Below are positions 26,521 through 35,472 of a stretch of 64,000 nucleotides of DNA, one piece after another. The notes under the pieces are model-generated. The model worked only from the letters and a program-made list of their open reading frames with translations. It ran no database searches and was not told the DNA's origin. Every line of letters starts with the position of its first letter. The first letter of the stretch is position 1. Source of the DNA: Natrarchaeobius halalkaliphilus (GTDB lineage: Archaea > Halobacteriota > Halobacteria > Halobacteriales > Natrialbaceae); the NCBI RefSeq assembly GCF_003841485.1, contig NZ_REFY01000001.1, forward strand, positions 248,001 through 312,000, in the 5' to 3' direction. A program made the translations under genes and the position numbers.

Positions 26521-26557
26521 ATACGGTCTGCTGTAACGGTTTACCGGAGCAACCGCA
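26521..26557. repeat. Palindromic repeat, half copy C
   Basis: ATACGGTCTGCTGTAACGG followed by TTTACCGGAGCAACCGC matches the left arm of copies A and B. The right arm is missing. The break coincides with the truncation of a PIN-toxin gene on the opposite strand. Confidence 0.8.
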
Positions 26558-26615
26558 GGACGAGTCGCCCGACCCACGCGAGTGGAATCAGCACAGAGGA
26601 ATCGACGACGACCAT
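26541..26615 (-). pseudogene. PIN-domain (VapC-like) toxin, truncated after about 20 codons
   Basis: The reading frame starts at ATG 26615, overlapping the stop of the antitoxin gene as TAATG. It encodes MVVVDSSVLIPLAWVGRL, the N-terminus of a PIN ribonuclease with the first catalytic Asp in VDSS. After about 20 codons the sequence enters palindromic repeat copy C and stops at 26541. The remaining catalytic residues are gone, so no toxin can be made. Confidence 0.78.
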
Positions 26616-26908
26616 TAGATGCGATCGAAATCGCGTTCGAGGTCGTCCGTCGTGTACCCGACGTCGATCCCTTCTTCGGTGGCGAGGGTCAACATCTCGA
26701 CGTACGAGACGTCTGCCAGCTCCGCTGCCTTCCGCAGCGTGATGCGGTGATCACGGAGCTGGTCGAGTGCCCGCTCCGTGCGCCAGTCGGAGAGTCCCTG
26801 TCGGATCAATCGACGAAGCACCTCCGGCAGATCAGCACTCAACTCCGCCTCGAGTTCGGCGAGGGCCTCCTCGTCGTCCTCCGGAATGCGCGTAGTGACC
26901 GTTTTCAT
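26615..26908 (-). CDS. UPF0175-family antitoxin with ribbon-helix-helix N-terminus
   Basis: A 97-residue protein. Residues 1-40 (VTTRIPEDDEEALAELEAEL) look like a ribbon-helix-helix DNA-binding domain. Residues 50-95 (ITLRKAAELADVSYVEMLTL, EGIDVGYTTDDLERD) are the UPF0175 module that accompanies PIN toxins. The toxin gene downstream, translationally coupled by TAATG, survives only as a stub. Three CGTTACG repeats directly upstream of the start are a likely autoregulatory operator. Confidence 0.85.
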   Translation of the reverse strand: MKTVTTRIPEDDEEALAELEAELSADLPEVLRRLIRQGLSDWRTERALDQLRDHRITLRKAAELADVSYVEMLTLATEEGIDVGYTTDDLERDFDRI

Positions 26909-26930
26909 CGTTACGATTCGTTACGTTACG
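26909..26930. promoter_or_regulatory. CGTTACG iterons, likely antitoxin operator
   Basis: CGTTACG occurs at 26909-26915, 26919-26925 and (overlapping) 26924-26930, adjacent to the antitoxin start codon. Short direct repeats of this kind are typical binding sites of ribbon-helix-helix antitoxins. Confidence 0.5.
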
Positions 26931-27247
26931 CAATAGATGTAACGGGAAATCGTCTCCACTTCGAGTGATAAATCGATGCACCGGGCGGACACTTCGGGCA
27001 AAAACCTACGAGCGGACTCGACCGAGTGCCCCGGGATCGTTCGAAATCGTCGATTTCGTGATTTGGTGGGTGTGTCGCTCTCGCAGAGTCTCCGCTCCCG
27101 CGTAGTGGTGAGGCGCTTGTACAGAGCGCGATGGCTGACCGATACTATCCGATGTGCCTTTCCGGGTCGACGCCGTTCGTTCCGTATGAACGAAGAGTCG
27201 CCCGAGATTCTCGTGTGGCAACCGTCCCCAAATTCAGTGAGATACCC
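26931..27247. other. Intergenic region between divergent genes
   Basis: No gene is supported here. The reading frame upstream of rlmE is open but lacks family sequence. It must contain the promoters of the antitoxin (minus strand) and rlmE (plus strand). Confidence 0.5.
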
Positions 27248-28024
27248 ATGACAGGACGCGACCACTACTACAACAAGGCGAAACAGGAAGGCTACCGGAG
27301 TCGAGCCGCCTACAAGCTCAAACAGCTCGACGATCTCGAGAACGTTCTCTCTCGCGGTGATACCGTCGTCGACCTCGGTGCCGCACCGGGCGGCTGGCTC
27401 GAGGTCGCGGCCGAAGCGGTCGGTACCGAAGGGACCGTCATCGGCGTCGACCTCCAGCGGATCAAGGACTTCGACGATCACGACACCATCGAGACGATCC
27501 GCGGGGATATGACCGAATCCCGGACGCGAGAGCGCGTCATCGACGCCGCCGGCGGTTCCGTCGACGTCGTGATCTCCGACATGGCACCCAACATGTCCGG
27601 CGAGTACTCCCTCGATCAGGCGCGATCGCTGTACCTCGCTCGCCAGGCGTTCGAGACGGCACTCGAGTTGCTCGACAGCGACGGGGACTTCGTCGTGAAG
27701 GTGTTCGAGGGAGCGGACGTCGACGAGTTCCGCGCGGACGTCGGTGACGCGTTCCAGTACGTCCGGGCGACGAGTCCGAAAGCCTCGCGGGACGAATCCT
27801 CCGAGATCTACTTCATCGGCAAGGGCCGACTCACCGCACCCGTGCGCTCGGGTGACGAACTCGAGGTCGAGATCGTCGACGTCGGGGACGAAGGCGACGG
27901 GATCGCCTCCGTCGAGGGCTATCGACTGTTCGTTCCCGGAACCGAAACGGGCGACGTCGTCGACGTTCGCATCGAAGACGTCAAGCCGAACTTCGGCTTC
28001 GCGAACCGACTGAACCGGGAGTAA
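27248..28024 (+). CDS. rlmE: 23S rRNA 2'-O-ribose methyltransferase with TRAM domain
   Basis: A 258-residue FtsJ/RrmJ-family enzyme. SAM motif VVDLGAAPGGW is at residues about 41-51; catalytic K-D-K-E positions are visible near the start (SRAAYKLKQLD), in ISDMAPNMSG, and in DFVVKVFEG. The family methylates U2552 of 23S rRNA. An RNA-binding TRAM domain fills the C-terminus (EVEIVDVGDEGDGIASVEGY to VRIEDVKPNFGFA), as is usual in haloarchaea. Start at MTGRDHYYNKAKQEG matches the family. Confidence 0.95.
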   Translation: MTGRDHYYNKAKQEGYRSRAAYKLKQLDDLENVLSRGDTVVDLGAAPGGWLEVAAEAVGTEGTVIGVDLQRIKDFDDHDTIETIRGDMTESRTRERVIDAAGGSVDVVISDMAPNMSGEYSLDQARSLYLARQAFETALELLDSDGDFVVKVFEGADVDEFRADVGDAFQYVRATSPKASRDESSEIYFIGKGRLTAPVRSGDELEVEIVDVGDEGDGIASVEGYRLFVPGTETGDVVDVRIEDVKPNFGFANRLNRE

Positions 28025-28042
28025 GTCTACGGTTGGTCGGTG

Positions 28043-28219
28043 CTATTCCTCCGTCTCGAGGCGGTCGTGACGCGCGTCGATCTCGTCGAGGATATCGAGG
28101 TTCTTTCGGATCGAAGATCGGATCGCGTCGCTCCGGTTGACGAACTTGCCGTCGTCACCGACGTGTTCATCCAGGTCCTCGAGCAGTTCCTGTGGGATCT
28201 CCACGCTGATTTTGGGCAT
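28043..28219 (-). CDS. Ribbon-helix-helix (CopG-like) regulator
   Basis: A 58-residue protein on the minus strand. The N-terminal beta strand PKISVEIPQELLEDLDEH and the helix pair with FVNRSDAIRSSIRKNL form a CopG/NikR-type ribbon-helix-helix. It is probably a dimeric DNA-binding repressor. No toxin gene is adjacent. It converges on rlmE, whose stop lies 19 bp away. Confidence 0.82.
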   Translation of the reverse strand: MPKISVEIPQELLEDLDEHVGDDGKFVNRSDAIRSSIRKNLDILDEIDARHDRLETEE

Positions 28220-28544
28220 AATTAGGTCACTCTTTGTAGACTATTTTATCTGGGTTGCTCTGTGTCATCCGTACGGATCAACGTATACCAGCGCACTCCC
28301 ATAGTATTCTCGGAAGAATATTCGAGAAGGCCGGAGACGTGGTTTCTACTCACGGTGTCGCCTCTCTGGAGGTTGGCAGCGGCGGGTTCATAAGATATTC
28401 TGCCTGGACGAAACGGGACCAAGCGTTTGGGAGGGTACCAATTTGCGTTTCTCCGCCAGTGATATTCGATTTACCTACGAAAACACCAAAAGTATTATTA
28501 CTTTTCAATGGCAGTAACTGTCTAACGGTGTGCGTCTAGTTACC
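28220..28544. other. Intergenic AT-rich region before the ABC operon
   Basis: No supported gene. The last 60 bases are AT-rich (around AAAAGTATTATTACTTTT, itself nearly palindromic, at about 28485-28505) and probably hold the promoter of the ABC transporter genes. Confidence 0.5.
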
Positions 28545-29495
28545 ATGTCCGTAGTAGTCACAAACGGATTGACGAAAGCATACGGGGACGTAACGGCAAT
28601 TAACGATCTGAACCTCGATATTGACGAAGGTGAGGTGTTCGGGTTTCTCGGACCGAACGGCGCCGGGAAATCCACGACCATCAATGTCCTGCTCGACTTC
28701 GTGACCCCGACAGCCGGGTCTGCAACCATCTTGGGTCACGATACACAGGAGAACACGAGAGAAATCCACCGACGGATCGGTGTCCTCCCGGAGGGATACG
28801 ACCTATACGATCGGTTAACCGGTCGTCGCCATATCCGATTTGCGACAGCGACAAAACAAGCCGACGATGACCCTGCCGAGATCCTCGAACGAGTCGGACT
28901 CGATCCTGAAGATGCTGATAGAGCCGTCGGTGAGTACTCCAAAGGTATGAAACAGCGACTCGCACTTGGAATGGCATTGACCGGATCGCCCGACCTGCTT
29001 ATTCTTGACGAGCCATCTGCTGGGCTCGACCCGAGCGGTATTCAACGGATGCAGGAGATCGTTCGTACCGAAGCCGATCGTGGCACGACGGTCTTCTTCT
29101 CGTCCCACATACTCGGCCAGGTCGAAGCGGTCTGTGACCGTGTGGGCGTTCTCAACCACGGCGAACTCGTCGCCATCGACACCATCGAGGGCCTTCGGGA
29201 GACTTTCGGAAGCGGTGCAACCGTGTCGCTCGAACTGGATTCGGTCCCCGAGAGCGCGGTATCGTCGCTGTCGGACATCGATGGGGTCACGGGGTACGAC
29301 ATCAATGCACAACGTTTGGCGGTCCAATGTGGCGATCCTCGGGCGAAGGCGCGGGCGATCAACCACGTCGAAGGTGCTGGGGCCACAGTACTTGACATCC
29401 ACGTCGAAGAGGCCGGGCTCCACGCTCTCTTCGACGAACTAACCGGGACTGATAGTGCGATTGGTGAACCCGAAGAGGAGGGTGTTATCGCATGA
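28545..29495 (+). CDS. ABC transporter ATP-binding protein
   Basis: A 316-residue ATPase. Walker A is GPNGAGKST (residues about 37-45), the signature motif is YSKGMKQRLALG, Walker B is LLILDEPSAGLDP, and the switch His lies in FFSSHIL. The C-terminal 90 residues form an accessory domain seen in drug/lipid exporters of the DrrA/NatA type. It overlaps the permease gene by ATGA. Together they make an exporter or a Nos-type copper-maturation transporter; the substrate is unknown. Confidence 0.92.
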   Translation: MSVVVTNGLTKAYGDVTAINDLNLDIDEGEVFGFLGPNGAGKSTTINVLLDFVTPTAGSATILGHDTQENTREIHRRIGVLPEGYDLYDRLTGRRHIRFATATKQADDDPAEILERVGLDPEDADRAVGEYSKGMKQRLALGMALTGSPDLLILDEPSAGLDPSGIQRMQEIVRTEADRGTTVFFSSHILGQVEAVCDRVGVLNHGELVAIDTIEGLRETFGSGATVSLELDSVPESAVSSLSDIDGVTGYDINAQRLAVQCGDPRAKARAINHVEGAGATVLDIHVEEAGLHALFDELTGTDSAIGEPEEEGVIA

Positions 29496-30403
29496 GAACA
29501 ATGGCGACCGTCGTTCGGAAGGACTTCAGCGATTCCGTTCGATCTCTGAGTCTCTGGGTGGCTACGCTCCTGCTCGTCGCTGCCGCCTGTGCGGTCTATC
29601 TCTTCGTCTGGGGTGCACAGGACATTGCCGGACCTCGCCTCGAAACGGGAATCTTGTCGATGACGTTCCCCCTTCAGTTCCTGATCGGATTGATCGCGCT
29701 TCTGGTGGGCTTTGGCGCGATCGTCGGCGAACGCACCACCGGCTCGATCAAAATTCTGCTCGGTCTTCCGCCGACACGTCGCGACGTATTCCTCGGAAAG
29801 TTCGTCGGTCGGTTTCTGGTGATCGCCGTCCCGATAGCCGTCACCTTTCTCGCGGTTTCGGTGCTCAGCCTCGTCACCTACGGGGAGGTGCCGATCGCGG
29901 ATTTCGCGCCGCTGCTACTGGGTGCACTCCTGTTGGGTGCCGTCTGGACCAGTATTGCAGTGTCGTTTTCGGCAGTCACCGAGTCCCGAACGCGCGTCAT
30001 CGCAGCCTGTCTCTCGGTCTGGCTCGTCCTCGTCGTGCTGTGGGAGATACTGCTCACGATTCTGTACTACATCGTCGAGGGGACGTTTCCCGAAGCCGCA
30101 GGTCCTGACTTTGTAGCCGAACCAACCTGGGTCTTGGTTCTCCAGCGGCTCAATCCGATCGAAGCCTTTGCGTTTCTCAGCTCCGAGTACGTCGAGCCGA
30201 TGATCCTCCCCGCACTATTCCCGTTCTTCGTCGGGGAGCAACGGTGGGGGGAGTATACGACTGCAGAACGGTACCACGGCCAGGAAGGTGCAACGGAGAT
30301 TCCGTTCTATCTCGAAGGGGAATTCGGAGCCGTCATCCTCCTCGCGTGGATCGTCATTCCGTTAGCAATCGGATACCTCCGGTTTCGCTCAGTGGATCTC
30401 TAA
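29492..30403 (+). CDS. ABC-2-type permease
   Basis: A 303-residue membrane protein with about six hydrophobic segments (first LWVATLLLVAAACAVYLFVW, then the regions around 60-80, 105-125, 145-165, 175-195 and 280-297). The short cytoplasmic motif GERTTGSIKILLGLPPTRRD is typical of NosY/ABC-2 permeases. It is translationally coupled to the ATPase gene (4-bp overlap). A full palindromic repeat (copy B) begins 7 bp after its stop codon. Confidence 0.9.
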   Translation: MRTMATVVRKDFSDSVRSLSLWVATLLLVAAACAVYLFVWGAQDIAGPRLETGILSMTFPLQFLIGLIALLVGFGAIVGERTTGSIKILLGLPPTRRDVFLGKFVGRFLVIAVPIAVTFLAVSVLSLVTYGEVPIADFAPLLLGALLLGAVWTSIAVSFSAVTESRTRVIAACLSVWLVLVVLWEILLTILYYIVEGTFPEAAGPDFVAEPTWVLVLQRLNPIEAFAFLSSEYVEPMILPALFPFFVGEQRWGEYTTAERYHGQEGATEIPFYLEGEFGAVILLAWIVIPLAIGYLRFRSVDL

Positions 30404-30409
30404 CACTTC

Positions 30410-30491
30410 ATACGGATTGCTGTAACGATTTACCGGCACACCCGCGACCCGGGCAGCGGGTGCGCCGGTAACGACTTACAGTAAACCGTAT
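30410..30491. repeat. 82-bp palindromic repeat, full copy B
   Basis: The sequence runs from ATACGGATTGCTGTAACG to TTACAGTAAACCGTAT, with inner stem TTTACCGGCACACCCGC / GCGGGTGCGCCGGTAA around GACCCGGGCA. Length and arms match copy A exactly in size. It lies just after the permease stop and could act as a transcription-stopping hairpin. Confidence 0.88.
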
Positions 30492-30596
30492 CAGAGAGTG
30501 AAGACGCCGTGTCATTTCTATTCCACGCGATTCACCGCCGCGCTTTCGAAACGACCCGTCGCAGTGTCTTTGCAACGACTGAGAGCTGTGCGTTCG

Positions 30597-32933
30597 TCAC
30601 CGACCGAGGAGTCCGTCCTCGAGGGAGGGACCGCCGCCGCTGCCGCCGAACAGCCGTCCGCCGCCGGTGAGAACGTAGAGGACGGCGAGACCGAGAACGT
30701 ACGTCAGCGCGATCGGGAAGGCGAACATCAACATCGTCAAGATTCCCTTCGGGCTGGCGATCGCCGCGATGGCGAAAATGGCGACGACGACGGGTCGCCA
30801 GCCCCTGAGCATGGTTCGGTAGCTGACGATGCCACCGACGTGGAACAGCGCCATCGTGACGACGATGTTAAATAGGAAGCCGATACCGACGGTCGTGAAG
30901 ATGACGAGCCAGAAGAAGCTGCTGATGCGATAGGAGACGACCATCCCGTTGGTGATCGCATCGGAGACGAGGTACGAGATCACTCCCGGCGCGATCCAGA
31001 AGAATCCGAGGTACGTCCCGAACGCGAAGCCGCCGAGCAGCGAGCCACCCCAGACGATGAAGACCCGTCGATCGCCGTAGACCAGTCCGCGCTCTTTCAG
31101 CGCCGGCCAGGCGTAGTACAACACCAGCGGCAAGACGGCGACGATCGCCGCGAGCACGCTCACCTTCACCTCGAAGATCAGCACTTCGACCGGGTGGAGC
31201 GCGATGACGATGTCCATCTGCATGATGAGTTCCTGGAAGGTCAATCCCTCGGGGTCGACGCCGTTTCGGAGTGCGACCTCCGTCAAAATCTCGTCCGGAA
31301 CTCGAGCGAGGAACGTCTCGAGCACTCGGCCGAGTCCGCCGCTGTAGAGCCAGAAGAAGGTTCCGCCCATGACGACCATGAACAGCCCGACGAGACGGAA
31401 CATTTTCGAGGTGAGACTGTTGAGCACGAAGGCGATATCGTAGGCGTAACCGCCGATGTCGTCTTCGGTGGTCTCCTCGTCGGTGAAGGGATCGAGCATG
31501 TCAGCGGCGGTGTTCGTGAGGAGGCCACCCTCGGCGTCGTCCGCCGCCGGTGTCGCTCCTCCGGACGCAGCCTTGCCGCCACTCCCACCGCCGTCACCCG
31601 CATCGTCGTCGGTCTCCGCGGCCGCTTCCTGTAGCGAATCGAACCGGTCGAGGATCGCCTGCGCCTTGTCCCGATCGTCGTCGTACATCGCCGTGCGGGA
31701 GTGATCGAGAGCCGTCTCCTCGTCCATCGCCAGGAACACCGCCGACGGGATATCCTCGACGTCGTCGGCGGTGAGCGTCTCGAAGTCGACGTCGTCGGGG
31801 TCGTCCGCGTGCCGAATGTCGTCCTCTCGCGGATACACCGGGGCCTGGAGGACCGAAATCGTATAGCCGAACAGAACCACGAGGGCGACGCCGATGGCGA
31901 TCACGAGACCGACCGCGACGTCACCGACCAGTCCGTACTCGAGCGCGACGGCCTCGAGCGTACCGCCGTCTTCGGGACGGACGACCGCCGGAACGAGCGG
32001 GTAAACCGACTCCTCGAGGAACGCGAACGCGCCCCGGTTGACGGCGACCGTTCCGGCGATGGCGGCGACGGCCAGTGCCGCGACGAACCGACCGACGAGC
32101 CGCTTGATGTGTTCGGCGCCCGAGTTGTCGGTTTCGGCTGCTCCGCGCCGGCGGACGTTGGTGACGACCTTGGCCAACCCGAGGCTGAAGACGTAGAGAG
32201 CGACCATCGGCATCGCCCACATGATGAGCGTGAACGGGTCCGGCGGGGAAAACAACGCGCCGAAGACGGTGACGCCGACGACGGCGTGGCGCCACTTGTC
32301 CCGGAACGTCTCGTAGGGAACGATCTCGGTGTACGAGAGAACGCCCATGAACAGCGGGAGCTGGGCGGCGAGGCCGAACGACAGCGTCAACAGCGCGATG
32401 AACTCGGTGAACTCGGTGATACCGAAACTCGGTTTGACGCCGGCGTTGACGGCGTTCGATGCGAGGAAATCGAACGCGTAGGGGAAGAAAACCGCGTAGG
32501 CGTAGATGATGCCGACCCAGAACAGGACGAACGAACTCAGGGCGAATCCGGCCAGGTACGTCCGCGAAACCGGAACGACGCTCTTGTATCCGCGGCGTCG
32601 AAGCGCATCCCGGGAGAGATACAACAGGGCCGGAATCGCCACGAGGACGCCCACGAACATCCCGATTTTCGCCTGTAACAGGATGACTTCGAAGGGAGTC
32701 CGCGTGATCAGATCCGTCGAATCAGCAACGTACGGTGCCATCTCGGCTTTCGCCGTCGCCTCGAGGAAGTCCCAGATCCAGATCCGCAGGGCGTAAAAGG
32801 AGCCGATGAAGCCGATCACGAAGACGATAAATACCTTCTGGAGGTGCTCCTGGGCGTTCGAGAGCACCGTTCCGATGGTCTCACGCCCGGCCGCGATGGT
32901 CTGGACGGTATCCTCACCGACGGCAGAACTCAT
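30597..32933 (-). CDS. tatC2: Tandem-fused TatC (TatC2/TatCt)
   Basis: A 778-residue protein with two TatC domains. The first covers residues about 20-260 (signature with FGITEFTEFIALLTLSFGLA and FSPPDPFTL). The second covers about 480-760 (VALRNGVDPEGLTFQELI, IASPKGILTM). About 14 hydrophobic segments are expected, and an acidic, Gly-rich cytoplasmic linker joins the halves. This fused form is specific to haloarchaea, where most secretion runs through Tat. It is divergent from tatC1 with about 150 bp between them. Start at MSSAVGEDT is supported by a TATA-like box about 31 nt upstream. Confidence 0.95.
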   Translation of the reverse strand: MSSAVGEDTVQTIAAGRETIGTVLSNAQEHLQKVFIVFVIGFIGSFYALRIWIWDFLEATAKAEMAPYVADSTDLITRTPFEVILLQAKIGMFVGVLVAIPALLYLSRDALRRRGYKSVVPVSRTYLAGFALSSFVLFWVGIIYAYAVFFPYAFDFLASNAVNAGVKPSFGITEFTEFIALLTLSFGLAAQLPLFMGVLSYTEIVPYETFRDKWRHAVVGVTVFGALFSPPDPFTLIMWAMPMVALYVFSLGLAKVVTNVRRRGAAETDNSGAEHIKRLVGRFVAALAVAAIAGTVAVNRGAFAFLEESVYPLVPAVVRPEDGGTLEAVALEYGLVGDVAVGLVIAIGVALVVLFGYTISVLQAPVYPREDDIRHADDPDDVDFETLTADDVEDIPSAVFLAMDEETALDHSRTAMYDDDRDKAQAILDRFDSLQEAAAETDDDAGDGGGSGGKAASGGATPAADDAEGGLLTNTAADMLDPFTDEETTEDDIGGYAYDIAFVLNSLTSKMFRLVGLFMVVMGGTFFWLYSGGLGRVLETFLARVPDEILTEVALRNGVDPEGLTFQELIMQMDIVIALHPVEVLIFEVKVSVLAAIVAVLPLVLYYAWPALKERGLVYGDRRVFIVWGGSLLGGFAFGTYLGFFWIAPGVISYLVSDAITNGMVVSYRISSFFWLVIFTTVGIGFLFNIVVTMALFHVGGIVSYRTMLRGWRPVVVAIFAIAAIASPKGILTMLMFAFPIALTYVLGLAVLYVLTGGGRLFGGSGGGPSLEDGLLGR

Positions 32934-33051
32934 TTGGTGTCTGTGGCTAACTGACATCCAGTTATCAACCTTTCGAGTACGCACCGATCGGTTCGCGGGC
33001 TGGCGGTCGGAGACCCCTTGTCACTTTCGAGCGGTGCTCGTAAGAAAAAGG

Positions 33052-33058
33052 CCTATAA
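33052..33058 (+). promoter_or_regulatory. TATA box of tatC1
   Basis: CCTATAA is centred about 29 nt before the tatC1 ATG, giving a leaderless transcript. The divergent tatC2 promoter lies within the same 150-bp region. Confidence 0.55.
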
Positions 33059-33084
33059 CCAGTGGCCTATCTATATCTCGATAG

Positions 33085-34071
33085 ATGTCGGAGGAGCCGG
33101 CCGACGAGGGGGACGCCGAGAACCCTGACGCGTCACGCGAGGCCCCCGAAGAGCGCCCGCCATCCGACGAGGAATCGTCATCGGCTTCGACGGACGATCC
33201 GCCGGGATCAGACGACGACGATCCGCCGCTCGAAACGGACGGTGAGGGTGTCGTCGGCAGCGGCCACGATCACGATTCGGGGGAGTCCTCCTATCCCGAA
33301 CCGGAGTACCCCGATCCGGACGAGGACGTCGGCGGGATATCGACGCCGCCGGACGACGAGGAGATGCCGCTCGCGGACCACATCGAAGAGATGATCCTTC
33401 GCCTCGCGGTCGTCTTGCTCGTCGGCTCGGCGGGAACGGCGATCGGCTTGCTGTGGGCCTCACAGGCCATCGAGCACGTCTGGCTCAACGTCTTTCCCTA
33501 CGAGATCGATCAGGTCCCGCCGCCACACGTCTATCACCCGCTCGAGTTGTGGTTGACCCGAATCAAGTTCTCGGCGCTTCTCGGGATCATGCTCGCCCTG
33601 CCGGTGTTCGTCTACCAGTGTTATCTGTTCATGAAGCCGGGGCTCTACCCGAACGAACGGAAATACTACCTCGCAGCGGTACCCACGAGCGTCGTTCTCG
33701 CTTCCGTCGGAATGTTGTTCTCGTACGTTCTCGTGTTACCGGTCCTCTTCGAGTACTTCACGTTTTACGCCGAAGGAAGCGCCGATATCGCCTACGCCCT
33801 CGGAGACACCTTCGATCTGATCATCACGTTGACCGGCTTCCTCGCGATCGTCTTTCAGATTCCGCTGTTCATCATGCTCGCGATCATGATGGGCGTCACG
33901 ACGCGCCGGTGGCTCGCTGAGAAGCGACTCTACTTCTGGGCGGCGTTCGCCGGGCTATCGTTCATGTTCACGATGGATCCGACGATGATGGCTCCCGTCC
34001 TCGTCGCGATCACCATGATCCTGTTGTTCGAGGGAACGCTCCTGATCCTGAAGTGGGTGGGTCGGGAATGA
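33085..34071 (+). CDS. tatC1: TatC (single-domain, TatC1/TatCo)
   Basis: A 328-residue protein. The first 90 residues are disordered and strongly acidic. The TatC domain follows with six membrane helices: start MPLADHIEEMILRLAVVLL (the conserved signal-peptide-recognition face), then FMKPGLYPNERKYY and FGxxFQIP-type sequence FLAIVFQIPLF, and FTMDPTMMAPVL near the end. It recognises twin-Arg signal peptides. It sits divergent to the fused tatC2, the standard haloarchaeal arrangement. Confidence 0.95.
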   Translation: MSEEPADEGDAENPDASREAPEERPPSDEESSSASTDDPPGSDDDDPPLETDGEGVVGSGHDHDSGESSYPEPEYPDPDEDVGGISTPPDDEEMPLADHIEEMILRLAVVLLVGSAGTAIGLLWASQAIEHVWLNVFPYEIDQVPPPHVYHPLELWLTRIKFSALLGIMLALPVFVYQCYLFMKPGLYPNERKYYLAAVPTSVVLASVGMLFSYVLVLPVLFEYFTFYAEGSADIAYALGDTFDLIITLTGFLAIVFQIPLFIMLAIMMGVTTRRWLAEKRLYFWAAFAGLSFMFTMDPTMMAPVLVAITMILLFEGTLLILKWVGRE

Positions 34072-34106
34072 AGAGTTTGCATCAGTAAGCCGAGAAAGAT
34101 GAGTTT

Positions 34107-34463
34107 TCATCGATGATCACGAGTCCGCGTAGCGGCGTACTCGAGCGCGTCTTCGAGCGATCCGGGACCGTCGTAGCTGGCCGCAAAGAGGGTCATGAAC
34201 CGACGGGCTATCTGATCGCACCGGTCCGCCGTCAGAACCGTTCTGATGCGATTCGTCTCGGAAAGCTCGAGTCCGGGGTAGCTCGTGACCGTCAACGAGT
34301 ACCCCGGTCGATCGTCACCGTCGAGCGCCGCTGGTGCGACTTTCACTCGAAGATCCCCCGATTCGTGGATATACGTCCGGTACTGTAGTTCTCGGTCGAC
34401 GTCGGCCGGCGTGTAGCTCCGACACTCGTCGACGGTCCACTCGGGCGGCGCATCGGCGTCCAT
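34107..34463 (-). CDS. Haloarchaeal conserved hypothetical protein
   Basis: A 118-residue soluble acidic protein (MDADAPPEWTVDECRSYTPA...). It appears to be an alpha/beta domain with segments RTYIHESGDLRVKVAPAAL and GYSLTVTSYPGLELSETNR. I recognise it as the type of small protein widespread in haloarchaea but cannot name a function. Start at MDADAPPEW is chosen over an upstream ATG because the extension is basic. Confidence 0.7.
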   Translation of the reverse strand: MDADAPPEWTVDECRSYTPADVDRELQYRTYIHESGDLRVKVAPAALDGDDRPGYSLTVTSYPGLELSETNRIRTVLTADRCDQIARRFMTLFAASYDGPGSLEDALEYAATRTRDHR

Positions 34464-34761
34464 TAGACTTACCTCTCTGCGCAGCGGGTACCACCATGTC
34501 GTCTCGAGCAATATTCCCGGATACCGTCCAGGTACCGGAAAATCGGGTAATTCCCGACCGCTATCGGGACAGTAGAGAGACGAATGCTAGAATGTGTTCG
34601 GAAAAGTTGGACAGTGAGGTGTTTTCGAAGTTCGTCAGTGGAGTACTGGGACGTCCGAGGTCGCAGGCGGATCGCTCGAACGAGACCGGTCATCAAGCCC
34701 AGGTCGTTACCTGCAGCGAGATTAAGTCCCGCTCTGTAGTAGCTGGAAACTCGAGAGAACC

Positions 34762-35328
34762 ATGTCCGTATCCGACCGAGTGCGACGGTTGACGCCGAGC
34801 GAGAGGAGCGACGAACGAACCGACGCCGTCGACGAGTCGCGTCTCGAACACGCCAGTAGAGCGGCGGTCCGCGGACTCCAGGCCGGATTCGTCGCGACGG
34901 TGATCATGACGGCGTTCAGATTGCCGATTTTGCGCTCGTTACCCCCCTCAGCGAACTTCTGGGCGCAGTACGTAAGCGGTGGCGATCCCGAAGACCACCC
35001 CGTCGCGGGCCTGCTGCTACACGTCGTCTACGGAGTACAGGCCGGTGCGATCTTCGGTGCGCTGTTTGCGCTTCAGGACGCCGAACGCTCGATCGAGCCC
35101 GAACAGCGGGGTCTGGTCTGGGGTGGCGTTTACGGGATGGCGCTCTCGGCGTTCGGCTCCCAGATCATGCTCAAAGAAGCACTCGATATCCGCCTCGAAA
35201 ACGACGAGCTCGCGCTCTTTCACGCCGGCCACCTCGTCTACGGGCTCGCACTCGGTGCCTGGGTCGGTTCGCGAACGGAGGGCGTCGACGATCCCGAGAC
35301 GGAGTACGAGTACGACGACGGCAACTAG
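34762..35328 (+). CDS. Four-helix membrane protein of unknown function
   Basis: A 188-residue protein. A charged N-terminus (about 35 residues) is followed by about four hydrophobic segments: VRGLQAGFVATVIMTAFRLP, VAGLLLHVVYGVQAGAIFGA, GLVWGGVYGMALSAFGSQIM and HLVYGLALGAWVG. A short acidic tail ends in EYEYDDGN. Gly-His motifs in helices 2 and 4 recall small YagU/DUF-type membrane proteins. Function is unknown. Confidence 0.75.
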   Translation: MSVSDRVRRLTPSERSDERTDAVDESRLEHASRAAVRGLQAGFVATVIMTAFRLPILRSLPPSANFWAQYVSGGDPEDHPVAGLLLHVVYGVQAGAIFGALFALQDAERSIEPEQRGLVWGGVYGMALSAFGSQIMLKEALDIRLENDELALFHAGHLVYGLALGAWVGSRTEGVDDPETEYEYDDGN

Positions 35329-35472
35329 TTCGATTAGCCGCTCAAACGCGGCCGGTTTTCTGCCAGGATTACTAACGCCGGCCGGTGAGCTACCAATCAT
35401 CACTAGCGGTATTACGAAGGCAGGGTTTCGGTCATAACAAGCCGTAATACCAGCCGGTGACGGCTTTCTGGT

